A program made the position numbers and the translations under genes. The notes under the pieces are model-generated. The model was given only the letters and a program-made list of their open reading frames with translations, was not told the DNA's origin and did not search any database. A stretch of 64,000 nucleotides of DNA from Dioscorea cayenensis subsp. rotundata. Lineage: Eukaryota; Streptophyta; Magnoliopsida; Dioscoreales; Dioscoreaceae. Below, piece after piece: positions 12,401-23,419 of the stretch (positions are counted from its first letter, which is position 1; every line of letters starts with the position of its first letter). Where the stretch lies: positions 868,001 to 932,000 of the forward strand of contig NC_052481.1 in the NCBI RefSeq assembly GCF_009730915.1, in the 5' to 3' direction.

Positions 12401-13420
12401 AAAATGGCCCTGCAATATGCAATGATCAGACGTAAATATGACCCCACAATGCAATTGTTTGGTCAATTTTCCAATGGATAATAGGCTATAATGAAATACA
12501 GGAACATGAAGAACATTTTTCAAGGTTAGATTTTCAGCAATTTTGACATCACCAAACTGTACAACTGAAATTGTTTTGCCATTTGGTAATGTTATGGGAA
12601 AAGGTTTAGGGAAATTGGTGAGTGTGATGAACATTTGGGCATTATGGCACATGTGGTTACTCGCGCCGGAATCTATTATCCAAAGCATTGGAGAATCATT
12701 AAGTTGCTTGCAACTATTACTATATGCGCATGGGCTAACAATATTATGAGGTAGTTCAAGAATTTTACCAGCAAAATTGGCGGCATTAGTTGAATCAGTG
12801 ATTTGAGAAGAAGCACCAGAATTGCCTTTTACATTTAAGATATCCATCAGCCTCGTATACTGCTCCATGGTTAACTCAGGAACATGAACACCAGAAAGGT
12901 TGTCACTGTTCTGACTTTGTTGAGGACCAAAATTTACAGGATTTGTTTGCACTTGACCAGCAAAACTTTTCTGTCTCAGATCTCTATTTGGAAATCCATG
13001 TAGCTTGTAACATTTCTCCTTTGCATGTCCAGCCTTCTTGCAATAATCACAAAAATTAAGTGGTTTGCCTCGTCCAAAGCTTCTACTCCTCTGTGAACCT
13101 CTACCCGCATTATATGTGTTGCTAACATTCATAGATGCGGCTTCAAGGTTAAATTGACTGCTGGAGGACATCTCTCTTTGTTTCTCCTCTTGCATTAATA
13201 TTGCATAAGCTTGATTGACAGAGGGAAGGGGTTTAAGCATAAGGATGTTACCTCGCACTGTAGTGTAGCTTTCATTTAAGCCCATAAGAAACTGCATCAG
13301 CTTTTGATCTTCTTCAAATTTCTTACATGCTTGCATTGCCCCACAAGTGCATGGTGGAAAAGCCCGTAAAGCCTGGATCTCATCCCAAAGTTTTTTTGAT
13401 TTTTGTATAATATGTGGCAA
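9455..13420 (-). CDS. Copia gag-pol polyprotein (protease, integrase, RT, RNase H)
   Basis: A 1321-residue frame. In order it has the rest of gag with a CCHC knuckle ([14 protein letters not shown], about residue 123-136), aspartic protease ([14 protein letters not shown], about 246-259), integrase with HHCC (WHHRLGH ... CDVC, near 413-448), a catalytic core ([24 protein letters not shown]), reverse transcriptase ([28 protein letters not shown]), and RNase H ([40 protein letters not shown]). Length and domain order are normal for copia, with no internal stop after the single upstream frameshift. It copies and inserts the element and has no role in methyltransferase function. Confidence 0.96.
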   Translation of the reverse strand: MPHIIQKSKKLWDEIQALRAFPPCTCGAMQACKKFEEDQKLMQFLMGLNESYTTVRGNILMLKPLPSVNQAYAILMQEEKQREMSSSSQFNLEAASMNVSNTYNAGRGSQRSRSFGRGKPLNFCDYCKKAGHAKEKCYKLHGFPNRDLRQKSFAGQVQTNPVNFGPQQSQNSDNLSGVHVPELTMEQYTRLMDILNVKGNSGASSQITDSTNAANFAGKILELPHNIVSPCAYSNSCKQLNDSPMLWIIDSGASNHMCHNAQMFITLTNFPKPFPITLPNGKTISVVQFGDVKIAENLTLKNVLHVPVFHYSLLSIGKLTKQLHCGVIFTSDHCILQGHFLKRPLVIGKAHKGLYLLHLHSKVALSCSSTSHACPGNAQLGCNPFSFSSQNNVLSDISCNISSRSVFGSMKIWHHRLGHMPLSKMKQLKFLHDSINTFNSSFTCDVCPQARQHRLPFPHSQINTNSIFELIHIDIWGPYHTLTHQGYRYFLTIVDDYSRATWTHLLSTKSNGFSVLKTFINMVQTQFNVNVKTIRTDNAAELGTSHETKLFLAEKGILHQTSCTYTPQQNGIVERKHKHLLETARALLFQSNLPLKFWGECVLTATYLINRFPSKLLQGKSPYELLFGTKPTYSHLKSFGCLCYVSPPRKNNDKFQPRANSSVFIGYPFGKKAYLVLDIKTHQISISRDVIFHEDIFPFHDVNFTEPSYLPASAHDVFHPQSNEVPSIEPISSSSIEPIPSVRRSNRTRSMPTYLQDYVCNSVNTSSPYSFLNCCHTLTNHLFVPNHICFNAMNSNNQRLLASITSIHEPNTYEEAVLEPIWQDAMQQEFDALIANHTWDLVELPVGKKPINCKWVYKIKHHADGTIERCKARLVVKGFTQKEGVDYRETFSPVVKMTTVRSLIAVAVKKNWKMFQLDVNNAFLHGELDEEIYMTIPQGLDVHNPNIVCQLRKSLYGLKQASRQWYFKLSDALRTRGYQNSKNDYSLFYKKSGNSAVFLAVYVDDILITGNDEQEIDALKSFLDTQFKIKDLGHLHYFLGIEVLQEATGLILTQRKFTLDLLSEFKCESHAIFYSPLPAGLKLRPDEGTLLEDPVLYRRLIGKLNYLTYTRPDITFAVQFLSQFMSKPRKPHMEAALHTLGYLKHNPNQGILMSADSSFELIAYCDSDWAACPNSRKSVSGFFILLGKTPLSWKSKKQQTIALSSAEAEYRSMRRVCAELAWLTRLLDELTVSSILPVPLKCDNQAAIHIAKNPVFHERTKHIELDCHFVREQLQTGLVNLQHVPTQNQLADIFTKSLTGPQHQHVLSKLGVSVSSSHPPT

Positions 13421-13889
13421 TGGAGTTTGAACCTTGAGATATCTGACTCAACTCCTTTTGTATCTGAAATAGTTGGGCACCATTAGATTGACCGAATCGT
13501 TCTTCCAATTCATCCCATATTTCCTTTGTCGTGGTTGAATACAACACACTTTCAGATATTTCTTTGGCTAAGGCATTGAGAATCCAAGAGATCACCATGT
13601 TGTTGCATTGCTGCCAATGTCGCAGATTTGGAGAATTCTCCTCCGGCCTCTTGCAGTCCCCATTAATGAACCCTATTTTATTCTTCGCCGAAAGAGCTAT
13701 TGTCATGGCACGCTTCCAAGATCCAAACCCTAAGCCATCGAAAACCTTGGAGACAAGGATCATGCCGGGATTATCCGAAGGATGAAGATACAAAGGGTTT
13801 GCCATGTTACTGATGGAGGAATCTTGAGAAGATGGGGCTGCCATGGATGTGGAGAAAAGAGGAACAAATGGAAGACAAAAGAAATGCAA
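13380..13889 (-). CDS. Copia gag, N-terminal part
   Basis: A 169-residue frame. From [14 protein letters not shown] on it matches the N-terminal gag domain of plant copia elements (Retrotran_gag_3 type), then a UBN2-like region ([15 protein letters not shown], here [15 protein letters not shown]). It ends at [11 protein letters not shown] because the A7 run at about 13389-13395 shifts the frame; the other frame carries on at once as [10 protein letters not shown]. One base fewer in that run would restore a single polyprotein, so this is either a recent mutation or a homopolymer error. Confidence 0.9.
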   Translation of the reverse strand: MHFFCLPFVPLFSTSMAAPSSQDSSISNMANPLYLHPSDNPGMILVSKVFDGLGFGSWKRAMTIALSAKNKIGFINGDCKRPEENSPNLRHWQQCNNMVISWILNALAKEISESVLYSTTTKEIWDELEERFGQSNGAQLFQIQKELSQISQGSNSIATYYTKIKKTLG

Positions 13890-13937
13890 ATTGATCTGAA
13901 ACCAAGATCAAGAGATACCCGAGTTGATCGTTAGAAT

Positions 13938-13948
13938 CTCTGATACCA
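13938..13948 (-). other. Primer binding site (TGGTATCAGAG)
   Basis: Exact plant copia-type primer site, complementary to the 3' end of initiator methionine tRNA. It starts immediately inside the 5' LTR. Confidence 0.95.
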
Positions 13949-14175
13949 TGTTGATCTACAAGCTTTCTGCAGTATTGAAGAAAAAGGAAATCGATCGAAA
14001 AACTCACAGCTCCAAATGACTTTGCATTTCACTTTATCGAAATTTGCATATGAAAACATTATGTGCAGAAGCAATATATATTACATTGTGTGAGAGAGAA
14101 CTGGGCCTCTATCATGACATGAATAAGATATCATGGGCCGAAGCTCTTGAATAGAAACAACAACTTATAAACTCA
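13949..14175 (-). repeat. 5' LTR of the copia element
   Basis: 227 bp, matching 9214-9444. Followed on the minus strand by the tRNA-Met type primer site. It should carry the element's promoter. Confidence 0.93.
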
Positions 14176-15069
14176 ATTTGAATTTTTGTGTATATAAATA
14201 AATAAATAAAAACACATCCATAAGATAAATCTATTTTTATATATATATATATAGAGAGAGAGCTCTCATACTTCACTCTCAAAAGAAATAAGTAAACTAA
14301 GAGAAATTTTTTTTTTCAGTTATTCACTCTTTTTAATTTATTTTTAAAACTTTAGTAAAATCAATATATTATCATAATTTTAAAAATTTTAAAATAAAAA
14401 TTATTTTTCTATGATTTAAAATCATAAATAATAATTTTAATAAACCTTATTATAAGTAATAAATTATAATAATAATAATAAAAATTATTTTATATAAATA
14501 TTAATAAAATTTAATTTACCCATCATATTTTCAGCTATCCTAGTCAAACATTCATAACTTTTTGAATAAACTCAATTCATTATTCCCACATCAACATCCA
14601 ATTATTCCTATCCATTGATACACCCTAATAATTATAAATGCATAAAGTAATAATTATAATAATAATAACAATAACATAATAGCCAACGGTCGATTAGTCA
14701 AAGTGGTAAATGTTTTGGTACCTTAAACTTATAGTTTTTAGTTTAAATTTACGTTTAGGTAAAAAGAAAAGAAATGTTTGAGGGATACCAACTCATTTAC
14801 AAAACTTTTAGTATCTCTTTTCAAACTAGTTTAAAATGAAGTCATCTCATCTGATTATGGAACCAAGTTATAATTCTCTTATCCTTTCTTATCACAATTT
14901 AATATAAAAACATACATGTTAGGATATAATAGAGGATGATCAGAAAATACCTTGTTTTTGAAACTATACAAGATGAACACATGATCAAAGAATATCCTAG
15001 ACTTAAAACTAATAGTGAGTTAAAAAAAAATTGAAAAACATGCAAATAATAAAAGAGAGGAAAGAATAC
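14176..15069 (-). other. 5' part of OMT1 intron 1
   Basis: AT-rich intron between the copia LTR and exon 1 (donor at 15068-15069). Small TA and GA runs near 14230-14265. No coding signal. Confidence 0.6.
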
Positions 15070-15751
15070 CTGGAATAGTGAGAGCTTCAGAGATAACATG
15101 AGGGAGGTCAAAATTATTACCCTTAATATGTTTATGTTTAGCAATAACCTGAGCAAGAGTTGCATCAACAAGAACCTTAACATCATCAAACCCTCTATAC
15201 TTTTCAAGAATCCCATTCATTACAATCACTGAATGGCTCTTCATGGCTTCATTGAATAGCTTGTTACATCTGGTACTCAAACGAAGTCATGCCATGAGCC
15301 ATGTTGAAGGAGTCCCCTCCATTAAGATAGTACCAGGGTTCTACTAGGACCTTATCAAGTAACAGACCAACAGTGGATAAAGAAACACCATCTTTGTTTT
15401 GGACTAGGAATTTGACGATTGGGGAAGGGCTGCAACGGTGGGTGATGGCGCCGGAGATGGGATCGTCGGTGGAGAGGGAGCAAGTGAGGATGGAGTGGCT
15501 GGAGAGGAGGCGGAGGATGCGGTCAAGCATGAGTGGGGTTGAAGGGGTAAAGGAAGGGAGGTGGGAGGTGATCTAGGTGGCGGAAAGAGGGGTGGGGGGA
15601 GTGGAGATGATGTTGAAGAGGTTGAGCTCAATGGCTGCTTTGAAGGTCATGGGGACTATGTAGGAGGTCAGGAGTTGCATGGCATGCATGCCTGCTTGCT
15701 CGTCGCCGGTGATGTCGGTGGTGGCATCAAAGAAGGAGCCCATGTTGATGG

Positions 15752-15805
15752 TGGTGGTGGTGGTGGTGGTGGTGAAGAGATGTGGAGGGTTGTATATACA
15801 ATATA
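15752..15805 (-). promoter_or_regulatory. OMT1 5' leader repeat and TATA-like site
   Basis: A (GGT)n run at about 15752-15775 lies just upstream of the ATG, as in OMT2 and OMT3. Beyond it, at about 15788-15805, is tatatac/tatag sequence where OMT2 and OMT3 have a clean TTATAAAT. I infer a decayed TATA box. Confidence 0.45.
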
Positions 15806-15829
15806 GTGGGGAGGTGGGGTCCATTAGGG

Positions 15830-18440
15830 AGGGAAGGAAAATTCTTTGGAGACATTTTATTGAGTGAAAGGAAAGAAGAAGAAAAGAATATCGGCATTTT
15901 TAATATTCTAAAAATTAATTTGATGAATAATTACAAAAACAAAATTGTAGGTAAAAGTATAAACTTGTTGGTCAGTGCAAAAGTTTAAAAAGAAACTTTT
16001 AGTGAGTACGCAAATGTCAAAAGACAGCACAATTCTCTTATTAATTAAAAAAATAAAATTTTAGTTTGATCAAAAGTTTTCAATTAACTCCCACCTCACA
16101 CTTACCTAAATGCATAGTTGGTAGGATTAGTTGTGAATAGAAAGAAGAAAAAGAATAGTTATTATTTGAAGATAGTAAAAATTCACCAAATTTAATTGTT
16201 AACAATAATCTCTGGAATTTGGAAATCTTATGAATATGACTTAGAATTCCCATAATTATTTTTTTTTTAAAAAAAACATATTTACCCTTTGTCCAAAGGT
16301 TCTTCAAAATTTCATAACTTTAACCCAAATACAACTGTTTGCTCCTAATTTATTGTTCGTGATCAAATTTCTTCTAATATCTATTAATGAAGAGATATTG
16401 AGAATTGTAAAAGATTGTTTTATTTTATTTTTATTTTATTCATTGTCATTATGTGCATAATTTTATTTTATTATAACATTTAATCATGCCAAATAAATAT
16501 ATTTAATTATTATTTTAAAAATCAATAAATAACAATCATTAATTAGAAAAATAAAATTTTATTTACGTCAAAAGTTTCCATCCTTTCAAACATTAAACTT
16601 TATATTAGATTCCATTTAAACACAAATATTTACTCCAAATCTCTTGTGGTTCATTAAAGTATTTTTTTACTAACCATAAATGAAAAAAATTTTGGGCTGC
16701 CACATCAATAACCCAACGGTTTCTACCTGACTTTCATAAAAGGAAGTTTAACTCCTTCCCAATATACAGTAAAAAAATATGTGGATTGAAATGTATAAAA
16801 AAAGATTTTAAAAATTATCTTAATTAGTTTATTGTTATTTTATTTTATTGCACATGTGTATACATTTGCTCATAGAAAGAAAATTGTAAGGAGGTGAAAT
16901 AAATAAATTTCGTCTAATAAAATCCTTTAAGAAAATTTTTTTTAGTGATTTTCAGTTGAAAAGTATTACATGTGATAGACTTTTCAATATAGTTTTCGTG
17001 TTCATATAAATTACAATGACTTTGTTTCATACATATATTCAGCTATATATACAAAAGTAGAAACGTGATGTTTCTGGCACCGACTGACATTCACAATCAC
17101 TCATTTTGTTTAGTTTCCAAGCTTGAGTTGACTCGAAGGCCGTTCTCAATTTTAATGAAAAGTGTTTAATGTGAACAATTTGACAAGTCATGTTCATTTT
17201 TTATTAGATACTTGCATTGTGTAACAATTAACTTTGGATTTATTTATAAGTTTATATATGTTCTTTTATAGTCGATGTTTGCCAGCTTTCACTGTTTTTG
17301 GACTGCTACTTTGTAAGTTTCACTGTTTTTGGACTGCTACTTTGTAACTTGACGTGCATGTCATGACTATGTAAAAACTTCAGTTTTTCAAGAGAAACGA
17401 GTTGATACGCATGTCATGGTCATATTAATTACTAGTAATATTTCAATTTTTCCACATACAAGAATTAATGCACATATGAAATATTTCCACATACCAGAAT
17501 TAATGCACATATCATGATCATAATGTTATACAGTTTCTTGCCCAAATGAGTTGCTGGTAGGCCACGGTTCTAGTTTGTGGGGCCAGCAGATATATGGACA
17601 CAGAGATTATCCATAGTTCATGGGATAAAAGTATCAGCTGGTGGCATGAATGTTCAGTAAAGTATAACATCGTGGCCACATGTTTTTTTGTAATGATGTG
17701 ACTAGTGAAAGCATGTCCGGTCAGCACTCATCGTAGCGATTTCATGTTTGAGGGCTTTTTCCGTGAAGGTCTTGAGGTGGCGTCCGAGCGTGGATGGCTC
17801 TATAATTGGCCACCTCGGCATCTTGGCGAAACAACCCCGCAAATATGAAATGTGTGCCATGTGCTGACGAGACAAGTTCGTGACCGTCATTACTAACGAT
17901 ATGAGCCATGACGTTATACTTACGAAACATTTTGTGGCCACCAGTGATACTTACCCATAGTTCACGCTTAGGGTTTAGGGTTTAGGGTTTAGGGTTATCA
18001 TCTTTTATAAAATTGATACATCACTAATAGCAAAGCGATTCCACAAAGCAAGTTGATCACAATATTAACTTTATTCTTCATGCCAAAATTGATTTTTACA
18101 TTAGTCTTCAAATATTATTTAGTAGTGGATTACGATAGGCCATCACCATAATGCTATGAAAATTCAATTTTTTTCATAAAAGAAGAAGAATTCATAGACA
18201 TGTCATGATAAAAATAAATTTTTCATATAGGTATGGAGGTACGTTAGTTACGATGACTTACCTCTAAAGATTTATTAACTCGACCACACGTTAAATGGAA
18301 TAATAAAATCTATCATGTATACGCCCAGAAAATTTATAAAAATTATACCAAACTAATAAATCCTCAGTGCTATACAATTTTGGAAGAAAAAGATACACCT
18401 CCTCTTATATGGAACCCACCGGGCCTACTCAAACAATATT
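15830..18440. other. Upstream spacer of OMT1
   Basis: AT-rich and without a recognisable gene. It contains two short tandem duplications (17285-17350, unit about 33 bp, and 17448-17516, unit about 36 bp) and a telomere-type tract. The more GC-rich stretch 17690-17950 has small overlapping frames, none with recognisable motifs. Confidence 0.6.
17968..17996 (+). repeat. Interstitial telomere-type repeat (TTTAGGG)4
   Basis: Four copies of the Arabidopsis-type plant telomere unit TTTAGGG (first slightly truncated) in otherwise ordinary spacer. This also supports a plant source. Confidence 0.9.
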
Positions 18441-18508
18441 ATAAACAGTACTTTGGGAATAATTGATGAATGATATTGTGGAATAAACAGTACTTTGGGA
18501 ATAATTGA
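18441..18508. repeat. 42-bp tandem duplication
   Basis: The 26-bp segment starting ataaacagtactttggg occurs at 18441 and 18483. Confidence 0.85.
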
Positions 18509-19737
18509 CATGAGTGCGAGCCGACGGGCGCAAAAACCCAGAAGGCGCAAGGAAGCTAAAAGGCGGGATCCCCCTCAAGGGGTGCACCGCCGACCAACCC
18601 GAATCTTCTGTGCGGCAGCCCGTAAACAGTCGGGTATAAATAAAACTTATAAGGATTATTAGGGCATTCCATACTTTTCTTTTGGGTGCTTCTTAGAGGT
18701 GAAATTAGGAAAAATAAGAGATGAATCTCCAGCACTTAAAAGGTGATTTCAAAGGGAGTTCATACAACATTCAAGGGGATTGAAAATCGTAGCCATCAAG
18801 TTTACCTTGGTGGCATGTGTTGAAGCTTTCTTGGGGATTTTCATGACTTTCATGCTTCCTCCTATTATTTGTATCTTGGATGCTTGCCCCCATTAATGGA
18901 GGACTAATTTGTAGTTGTTTGGACATAGTTGAACTCTAGGGTTATACATTTAATATTGGTTATTGGATTTTTTATGCTTTAATTTTTTTTTAATTGTAAT
19001 CATTTCTATTTGAATCTAATTGCGTGTCTGAATGCTTGGTTGATAATGAGGTGAAAGTCCTAGCTATCATGTGTCGGTGTACTATTTGATGAGAAGAAAT
19101 TCCCACATAGCATAAATATACGACAATTCGAGAGGTTAGTGAGTATACCTTTAGTTAGGGTACTTTGGAGTCTTCTTCTCCCGCAATCCTTCCTAGTGGG
19201 TTAGTGATAATCTCCATGCTCTTTGCAATTATATGGAGTGGATTTTAGGAGAAATCGCATCTCTACTCTATATTCGGATTAGAGATAATCTCTCTACAGA
19301 AAAAATTATCTACTTAAGAGATTGTCATTAGCTCACAGTAAGGTTTCATAGAGTGTTAATGCAATTGTGTAGATATTTGTATCAGCTTTGCACTTATTCA
19401 GTTACTATTTACTTGAGAAATCGAGGTTTAGTACAATTCTAGAAACCTCTCGGTTCAAAAAGGATTGCATGCATAAACAACCTTTGTCATGTACTTTATA
19501 ACCCTAGAGGGATGCTATCCCTGGATATCGCTTTCTTCCTTAACTTCTTTCCTATTATTTTTCATATTTTCTTATCTTTGCTTGCTTTTGTTCACACACA
19601 CAACATTCAATCACTTAGGCTATTTTTCAGATTTAGGGTTACTACTAGTATTCACTTTCTTCCATGTGAACCAACACTCTGCTTTTACACACACTTTATT
19701 ACATGATCAGCATGTACACTTGCGTCCCTATCATCTT
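18509..19737. repeat. Unclassified repeat-like spacer, possibly an LTR or leader fragment
   Basis: A GC-richer stretch (18510-18640) is followed by a TATA-like gggtataaataaaa (about 18631-18645) and AT-rich leader-like sequence with no open frame. The arrangement resembles an LTR promoter and untranslated leader, but no LTR partner, primer site or protein was found. Confidence 0.3.
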
Positions 19738-20520
19738 TGAAGCTCTTTGAAAACTCTCTATATTTCTTTGACTAAACTAATGAGGTCTAATGCAAGATGG
19801 ACTCTCTTCTTAAGAGTTTATTTTTCCTTGCCACTTGATGCTCACAGGGATGTCTTGAAAGCTCTTTAAAAACTCTCTATATTTCTTTAACTAAAGTGTT
19901 GAGGTCCAATACAAGGTGGACTATTTCTTGAGTATTTATTCACCCTTGCCTCTTAACGCTCACAAAGAGGTATTGTAAGCTCTTTGAAAACTCTCTATAT
20001 TTTTTTGACTAAACTGATGAGGTCCAATGCAAGGTGGACTCTCTTCTTGAGATTTTATTCATCCTTACCTCTTGACACTCACTGGGAGATCTTGGAAGCT
20101 CTTTGAAAACATTTCCATCTCTTTGACCCACTGGTGAGGTCCAATGTAAGGTGAAAAATTCTCTCTTGCATCTTGACACTCACCAAAAGGCCTCTAAAAA
20201 AAAGTTCATATTTCTCATGACCCATTGATGAGGACCAATGTAAGAGTATTTTTCCACTCTTTCCTCTTGATGCTCACAGAGAGGGCTCTAAAATATTCAT
20301 GTTTCTCATGACAAACTGATGAGGTCTAATGCAAGGTCAACTCTCTTTGAGAGCTTCCCACTCCTGTCTCTTGATGCTCACAAAGAAGTCATATGAAATT
20401 CTCCCATGACCTACTAATGAGGTCAATGCAAAGTAGATGCTTTCTTTTGAGAGTTTTCTTACTTTGCCTTCTTAACGCTCACAGGGAGGTCATTGAGAAC
20501 TCTTCTTTGAAGGTATTGGT
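19738..20520. repeat. Decayed tandem array, unit about 117-120 bp
   Basis: Units beginning (g)aagctctttgaaaactc recur at about 19740, 19858, 19977 and 20095 and then as shorter, worn copies to about 20520. Each contains a ctaaact.atgaggtccaatg core and a cttgaygctcaca core. No open frame. A related, inverted region lies at 48780-50290. Confidence 0.8.
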
Positions 20521-21403
20521 CCAAAATATGGTCTAATGTAAAACATAACACCCTCTTGGGTAAAAGAAATGATGAAAGAAAACTTTTCTCCAAGAAAAGA
20601 TAAAAAGAATTAATGCTGATTGAGAAACAAGGCGCAAGCAATAGTCTATAAACTAATGTAGGGGGCTCTCACATGGAAGAAAGGTTCTATCATTAGTCAA
20701 TGGACATGATATTTCAAGTAAAAGAAAAAAGAAAAAAAAAATTCAAACTTCTCAAAGAAACCAAGATAATGACTCGACAATATGCCTCATGTCTTGGCAA
20801 ACTCAAATGAACTGACAAATAAAACTCCAAAGCTCTAAGATATAACGAAATCAAAAGCTTAAAATGTTTCACAAGTAAAAATCCTTGCGATTTGACAAGC
20901 ATGAAATGTCTAAGTCCTCAAATACCAAACTTAAAGGAGATCAAGTTTATGATTACAACTTGAGATCCATTCCAAAACTAAAAAAAGCAAAAGCTACCAC
21001 ACAAAAGGTTGCAGCTCGATGATGTGCGAGTCGAGGCTCAAACCAACCATAAAAAAGAATGATGAATTAACTCTGAGGTCTCAAGGCATCAAAAGTTAGA
21101 GAATCAAAGAGTCTCACAAGTCAAAGATTTAAAGGCTTGACAAGCATGACATGCCTAAGTCTTCAAAAAAAACAAAAGCAACATTGAAGGGAAATCAAGT
21201 TTATTATTCTCAAATATGATGAGATCACAACTAGAGGCCGGATGATTCTAAAAAAATGAAAATTCAAAGAAAGAAATAAAAGAAGACCAAAGTCAACAAA
21301 GTCAAAAAGAAACATTGAAGCATGATTTTCGGCGAAAGAGTCGGGAAAATTGAAATCGAATGGGCTCAAACCACGTGAAAATAGAAGAAAACTAAGAAAA
21401 TAG
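20521..21403. repeat. Repeat-derived spacer, homologous to 48780-49280 inverted
   Basis: No gene. Phrases such as atcaagttyattattacaac and tcacaagtcaaag occur here and, reverse-complemented, around 48980-49290. Within the segment 20860-20960 and 21105-21215 repeat one another loosely (gacaagcatgaaatgtctaag / gacaagcatgacatgcctaag). Confidence 0.6.
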
Positions 21404-22420
21404 TGTTAGGAGGACTAGGTCCCTAGTTTTTCGTATTTCTGGTCATGCTTATGTACTTGTTAGTTCAAAAGCACTTTAATTGGCATGATTTGACACCAAG
21501 TCAAGGTAATGTGGCAACCTTTGTGGTGTGGCATAAATGATGACATGGGAACCTTGGTGACGTAGTAAGGAGTCTTAGATTTGAGGCAAATATCTTGGGA
21601 GATCTTGGTGGAGCTATTTTTGGTATGTATTACAACTTAAAAGCAAGATCTTATCAATAACATATTTAGGAGATTTGATTAAAGACTAAATATGGATGGA
21701 GCTAATTGAAGACTATTAGAGGTATGATTAAAGACATGCCAAATTGGAGAGATACCTATTGTTGGTATGAATGGCATGATTGATTGAAGATATTTTTTTG
21801 GGAAGATTTGAAGGCCAAACTTGGGTGAATTGAAGATCAAGTTTGGAAAGTTTCTTGAAGATGCACAAAGTCGTGTGCCCCATGCAAGGGGATTGCGTGG
21901 TGAGAAACTGAGGAGGTGGGTTAGTTGCTGGTAGTCTGGATCAAGAGATCTGGCTACATCAACTCCTACTCAGCATGACAGGGAGGTTGATGGATCTTGA
22001 GGTCACTTCGCAATGGAACTAAAACTTAGTCAAGTCAGTAGTCAAGGCCATGTGATAAGTTGTATTACAACAGGAGTTGCAACAGTTAATTTTGGAATGT
22101 TCTAAAATTAGTAGCCGCGGAGATTCTAAAAGAAATATGGGCTATTTTTGGGACATTGAGGCATCTATATAAGCTATCTTGCTCTGAGATTGTGTGTGAG
22201 TGTGAGTGACAAAGTGTAGTGATCTGTATTTGTGAGTATGAGTAACAAAGTGTTTGTACTCATTTATTTTCACCTCTTTTAGTGGATTGTTTATCTCCGG
22301 TCTTGGACCATCAGACGTAAGCGAGTGGACGCCAAACTGGGTTACCAATTTCATATGTCTTCTTTTGTTTGGTTTATGTGAGATTTCCTTGAGTGTTTGA
22401 GTGTTGTCTAAATCTACAAA
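21404..22420 (+). repeat. LTR of a second copia element, interrupted by CACTA; remainder at 37472-37490
   Basis: Begins TGTTAGGAGGAC at 21404. After removal of the CACTA element and one copy of its AAA duplication it ends ...GGGACTAACA at 37490, giving about 1036 bp with TG...CA ends. It is homologous to the solo LTR 50826-51994 (same 3' end with AAACCACACC, and the tgtttatctccgg and gggttaccaa stretches). A copia-type primer site follows at 37493. Confidence 0.9.
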
Positions 22421-22441
22421 CACTACACCATATGGGGCTTT

Positions 22442-23030
22442 CAGCGGCATTTTAATCAGCTTTTCGCGTCGTTTATAAACGCCGCTAATTTACTGGCCGG
22501 CGTTTCTAATAAACGCCGCTAGTAGTGCCGCAGAAGACAATGTCGTTATTTTAGCGGCCTTTATTTAAATAAACGCCATAATGTTCGCGGCGTTTTATTA
22601 TAAAACGCCGTCAAATTTGTAAGGAACGTATACATATATGCGCATCAAAATAGTGGCGTTTACCAAACTAAACACCGCTAATATAGCGGCAATCATAAGT
22701 ATGAACGCCGTGCAAAAGTGTGGTATGTAAATTTCAGAAAAGTAAATTAGCGGCGTTTAAGTAAATAAACGCCACTAATATTGGCGTTTTAGCGGCGTTC
22801 ATTTATATAAACGCCGCTATTTGGAGCTGTTTATTTCAGAAATGGCACGAAATTACCGGCGTTTTAAGGATAAAGCGCCCGATAATGTTTCCATCTTCTA
22901 AATGGTGTTAAAAGCTTTTTCTTGGCGTTTATATATAAAAACGCCACTATATAACAGCGTTTTATTGAATAAACGCCCGATGAAAAATGATATGTTTCCG
23001 GCGTTTATAGTATAACGCCGCTAAAAATTT
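22442..23030. repeat. Left subterminal repeats of CACTA
   Basis: About nine units of a self-complementary motif, RGCGGCGTTTAT then 2-6 AT bases then AAACGCCGCTA, with some worn half-sites. In En/Spm such subterminal repeats are the binding sites of TNPA. Each unit is itself a near-perfect hairpin. Confidence 0.9.
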
Positions 23031-23419
23031 TCTTTAATACTGATTTCTTCATTTCGCACTTTTTATTTACGCGCATTTTTACAAAAAAACAATGGTACTA
23101 TAAAGACACGTAATCGAGCATTCAAGATAAGAATAGTCACATTGTTATCTACGCACCAAAACACAATAGTTGATAATTAAAAATTTCAAAACAATTAGAA
23201 GTTACAAAAGAGATCGATATTAATTAGTACATAATTAGGTTTGTGATTCTTGTCTTCTGGCCTCCAAATAATACAAAGGAAAACAAAGATAATTAAAAAT
23301 CAATCAACACTTGATGAATGCCACTACTCATCTCCGAGAAAATCTGGGTTCTCGCAATTAAAAAAATAATAATAATAAGAAAAAGATTCCACGATGTTTT
23401 TAAAAATTTTAACAAATAG

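Larger units (their letters stand above)
9214..14175 (-). mobile_element. Ty1/copia LTR retrotransposon in intron 1 of OMT1
   Basis: A 4962-bp element on the minus strand with 5' LTR 13949-14175 (227 bp) and 3' LTR 9214-9444 (231 bp), both TG...CA. The primer site is TGGTATCAGAG directly inside the 5' LTR (13938-13948) and a G-rich polypurine tract abuts the 3' LTR (9445-9460). The LTRs are identical over most of their length but differ by several small indels near one end. The flanks (agttt left, atttg right) are not a clean 5-bp duplication. The coding region is complete except for one frameshift. Confidence 0.95.
7180..15743 (-). pseudogene. OMT1: dead caffeic-acid-type O-methyltransferase
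   Basis: Same exon plan as OMT2: exon 1 15743-15070, exon 2 8911-8847 (65 bp, [10 protein letters not shown]), exon 3 from 7511 (WILHDWCDE, keeping the catalytic His). Exon 1 has an in-frame stop after PLSAT (near 15575) and a frame change near 15275-15290 (SFEY). It has also lost the glycine-rich SAM-binding loop: LVD runs straight into ATLAQV where OMT2 has [15 protein letters not shown]. Exon 3 follows the family to VEHMLPMAPKSTHA, then breaks near 7345 and is barely recognisable to about 7180. Intron 1 is about 6.2 kb, mostly a copia insertion. It cannot make active enzyme. Exon 3 resembles that of OMT3 more than that of OMT2. Confidence 0.9.

Noticed and set aside
9209..14180. Target duplication for the first copia element
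   Set aside because: The 5-bp flanks agttt and atttg differ; the element is accepted on LTRs, primer site and coding region instead.
15373..15867. GC-rich plus-strand frames with Gly runs
   Set aside because: Shadows of OMT1 exon 1 and its GGT leader repeat. The same applies at 59449-59643 for OMT3.
17690..17950. Possible coding segment of about 80 residues
   Set aside because: Two overlapping minus frames without motifs, start context or splice sites; no support.
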